A stretch of 64,000 nucleotides of DNA, from the NCBI GenBank assembly GCA_046156035.1, contig JBJXEW010000044.1, forward strand, positions 1-64,000. Direction: 5' to 3'. Below, in pieces: positions 62,593-64,000 of this stretch. Position 1 is the stretch's first letter. Each line of letters begins with the position of its first letter. A model generated the notes under the pieces. That model searched no databases. It was not told where the DNA came from and saw only the letters and a list, made by a program, of their open reading frames with translations. This DNA comes from JAEUIX01 sp046156035. GTDB lineage: Bacteria > Planctomycetota > Phycisphaerae > Phycisphaerales > UBA1924. The position numbers and the translations under genes are program-made.

Positions 62593-63102
62593 ATGCCCGG
62601 TGAAGGACTTGTAGATGGTGATGTGTCTCCCGACACGAATCCGCCCCCGCCGCCTCCGCCACCACCGCCCGTCGCCCCGGTCGGCGCGCTGCGGCCCAGC
62701 GTGCAGGGCGATGGCGACGCGGCCGCATCGCTTGCGGCACGGCTGGCATCGCTGGAGGAAAAACTCGCCCAAGCCGTGGCCGCGCTGGAGCGGTTGGAGC
62801 GACTGCGCGAGATCGAGCGGGCCCTGCGCAGTGCGGGCGCGGCGGATGTGGCCCTGGCCATGCCGATCGTCGAGCGCGACATCGCCGAGGCGCCCCAACG
62901 CGATGTGAGCGAAACCGTGGCCGAGTTGCGCAAGCGTCGCCCGGGCTTGTTCGTGGGCGGAACGCGCACGGCGGGTGCCACGGGCGCGCCCAGCAGCGGC
63001 GGCGAGCCCCGTGCGGAAGACCTTGCCGCGCTGGCCCTGCGGGCCGCGAGCGGCGACCCGCGGGCTGTGAGGGACTACCTGCGCGCGAGAAGGGAGGCGT
63101 GA
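62593..63102 (+). CDS. Putative phage scaffold protein
   Basis: 169 residues with a run of ten prolines near residue 17-26, a long coiled coil (ASLAARLASLEEKLAQAVAALERLERLREIERAL-type region, about 45-80) and a basic C-terminus (RAVRDYLRARREA). Position between portal and capsid genes plus the coiled coil and basic end suggests an assembly scaffold (inference from gene order). Confidence 0.55.
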   Translation: MPGEGLVDGDVSPDTNPPPPPPPPPPVAPVGALRPSVQGDGDAAASLAARLASLEEKLAQAVAALERLERLREIERALRSAGAADVALAMPIVERDIAEAPQRDVSETVAELRKRRPGLFVGGTRTAGATGAPSSGGEPRAEDLAALALRAASGDPRAVRDYLRARREA

Positions 63103-63237
63103 GGAAAAGGGGCAAACCGCAAAGAACAAATCGCAAATGAAGGCACAAGCCTGACAGCCCACCACCCACCACCCAGCATCCAGGACTCAGGACCCAGCAC
63201 CCGTTTCGTCCCTCGCACCACACAAGGAGTTTGAACC
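63103..63237. other. T-poor low-complexity spacer with ribosome-binding site
   Basis: 135 bp including GACTCAGGACCCAGCACC, which resembles GACTCAGGACACAGGACC of the spacer before the scaffold gene. AAGGAG at 63224-63229 precedes the capsid ATG. Confidence 0.55.
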
Positions 63238-64000
63238 ATGCCGTTCACCGGAAAAGCCACCTACGCCGCGGGAGTGGACCTGCCCGAACTCGCCGAGGAT
63301 GTCGGCGACATCATCGGGATCGTCAGCCCCTTCGAGACGCCGCTGCTCGATTATCTCGGCGACGCCAAGCGCCCCGCGGCCAGCACCGTGCACGAGTGGA
63401 TCGAGGATGAACTCCTCCCCAACACCGACACCGTGAACCAGACCTCCTTCACGCCCAACGCCCAGGACGCGACGGCGATCACCGTCGCCAACGGCTCGCG
63501 CTTCCGAGCGGGCGACCAGGTGCGGCCGTTTGGCGCTCGCGAAGTGATGTTCGTTTCCAGCGTGGCGGGCAACGTGCTCACCGTGGTGCGGCGCTACGGC
63601 TCCACGCCCGCGAGCAACCTGAGCAACACGCTCAAACTCACGATTCTCGGCAACGCCGCACTGGAGGGCGATGACCGGCCCGACGCCCGCTTCACCAGCC
63701 GCCTGCGCAAGCGCAACTACACGCAGATCTTCACGGCGGGCGTCGAGGTGAGCGGCTCGATGCTCGCCAGCCGGCAGATCGCCGTGGCGGATGAACTGGA
63801 CTACCAGAAGCAGGAGCGGCTGCGAGAGTTGCTCCGCGATCTGGAGAACTGCGTGCTCAACGGTGTGGCCGCGCCGGCCAACCCGCAGGGCAACGCTGCC
63901 ACTCGCCGCACGCTCTCGGGCATCATCCCCGGTGTGAGCACCAACCAGTTCGTGCCCAACACCGGCGGCTTTCCTGCCGGCGGCGGGGCCGGCACGGACC
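63238..64000 (+). CDS. Phage major capsid protein (DUF5309/SU10-type), 3' partial
   Basis: 254 residues are visible, running off the window end. ATG at 63238 follows a good AAGGAG. It starts PFTGKATYAAGVDLPELAED and contains IIGIVSPFETPLLDYLGD, ASTVHEWIEDEL, then RNYTQIFTAGVEVSGSM and a long helix (QKQERLRELLRDLENCVLNG). These match the DUF5309-type HK97-fold capsid proteins. It supports a phage or gene-transfer-agent structural cluster. Confidence 0.85.
   Translation, partial: MPFTGKATYAAGVDLPELAEDVGDIIGIVSPFETPLLDYLGDAKRPAASTVHEWIEDELLPNTDTVNQTSFTPNAQDATAITVANGSRFRAGDQVRPFGAREVMFVSSVAGNVLTVVRRYGSTPASNLSNTLKLTILGNAALEGDDRPDARFTSRLRKRNYTQIFTAGVEVSGSMLASRQIAVADELDYQKQERLRELLRDLENCVLNGVAAPANPQGNAATRRTLSGIIPGVSTNQFVPNTGGFPAGGGAGTD

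Overview
The window looks like chromosomal DNA of a planctomycete, most likely of the Phycisphaerae/Phycisphaerales. The DNA is very GC-rich and makes heavy use of GTG and TTG starts. Several secreted proteins end in GC-type dockerin-like repeats (core GDGSLNPDDLGDYIT), one ends in a PEP-CTERM-like tail (PTPGAA, hydrophobic stretch, RRRR), and there is a Ser/Thr-kinase-type membrane protein with TPRs. This assignment is inferred from family content, not from a marker gene.

Layout. 1-4010: C-terminal part of a kinase-like protein carrying TPR, kelch, Ig-like and dockerin-like parts, then a glycine-rich RRM protein. 4281-13216 (minus): two M16 zinc-protease family genes, a UvrD helicase with a nuclease-like domain, and rsmD. 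13276-19287: a hypothetical protein, three lipoproteins, a LuxR-type regulator and a group II PLP decarboxylase. 19333-22171 (minus): a dockerin-tailed protein and a large collagen-like protein. 22489-26777 (minus): two paralogous ClpP/crotonase-fold-like exported proteins, a tRNA nucleotidyltransferase and an AhpD-like protein. 26795-39440 (minus): one long type IV pilus/type II secretion operon, with a membrane histidine kinase and a STAS protein at its head, then PilB, PilC, PilM, PilN, PilO, a GspC/PilP-like protein and five pseudopilin-like proteins. Eight of its junctions are 4-bp start/stop overlaps. 39709-45274 (plus): an exported esterase, a DUF4331 protein, a TPR protein and a DUF4394/PEP-CTERM-like protein. 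45502-48840 (minus): purK, purE, a membrane protein and a YceI protein. 49105-52297 (plus): kbl and glyA, a glycine/threonine/serine module. 52291-56607 (minus): an acyltransferase, a GT41-type glycosyltransferase and dxr; a small plus-strand ORF lies inside this stretch. 56824-60478 (plus): an unusual glycyl-tRNA synthetase, a GHKL ATPase plus DUF4325 pair, and a DinB-like protein. 60860-64000 (plus): phage portal, scaffold-like and major capsid genes, running off the end.

The most striking feature is a set of short palindromic (REP-like) elements and their probable transposase. A 657-bp element (49837-50493) encoding a Y1/REP-associated tyrosine transposase is bounded by perfect 27-bp inverted REP copies. 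It sits exactly in frame inside kbl, a few residues before the PLP-lysine motif. Removing it together with one copy of the flanking GGC leaves a normal 401-residue Kbl. Other REP-like palindromes lie in frame inside dxr, an M16-family gene and the kinase/kelch gene. The 27-bp unit is a multiple of three and has no stop codon in any of the six frames, which suggests a repeat family suited to living inside genes.

No CRISPR array, rRNA, recognisable tRNA, integrase or replication origin was seen.
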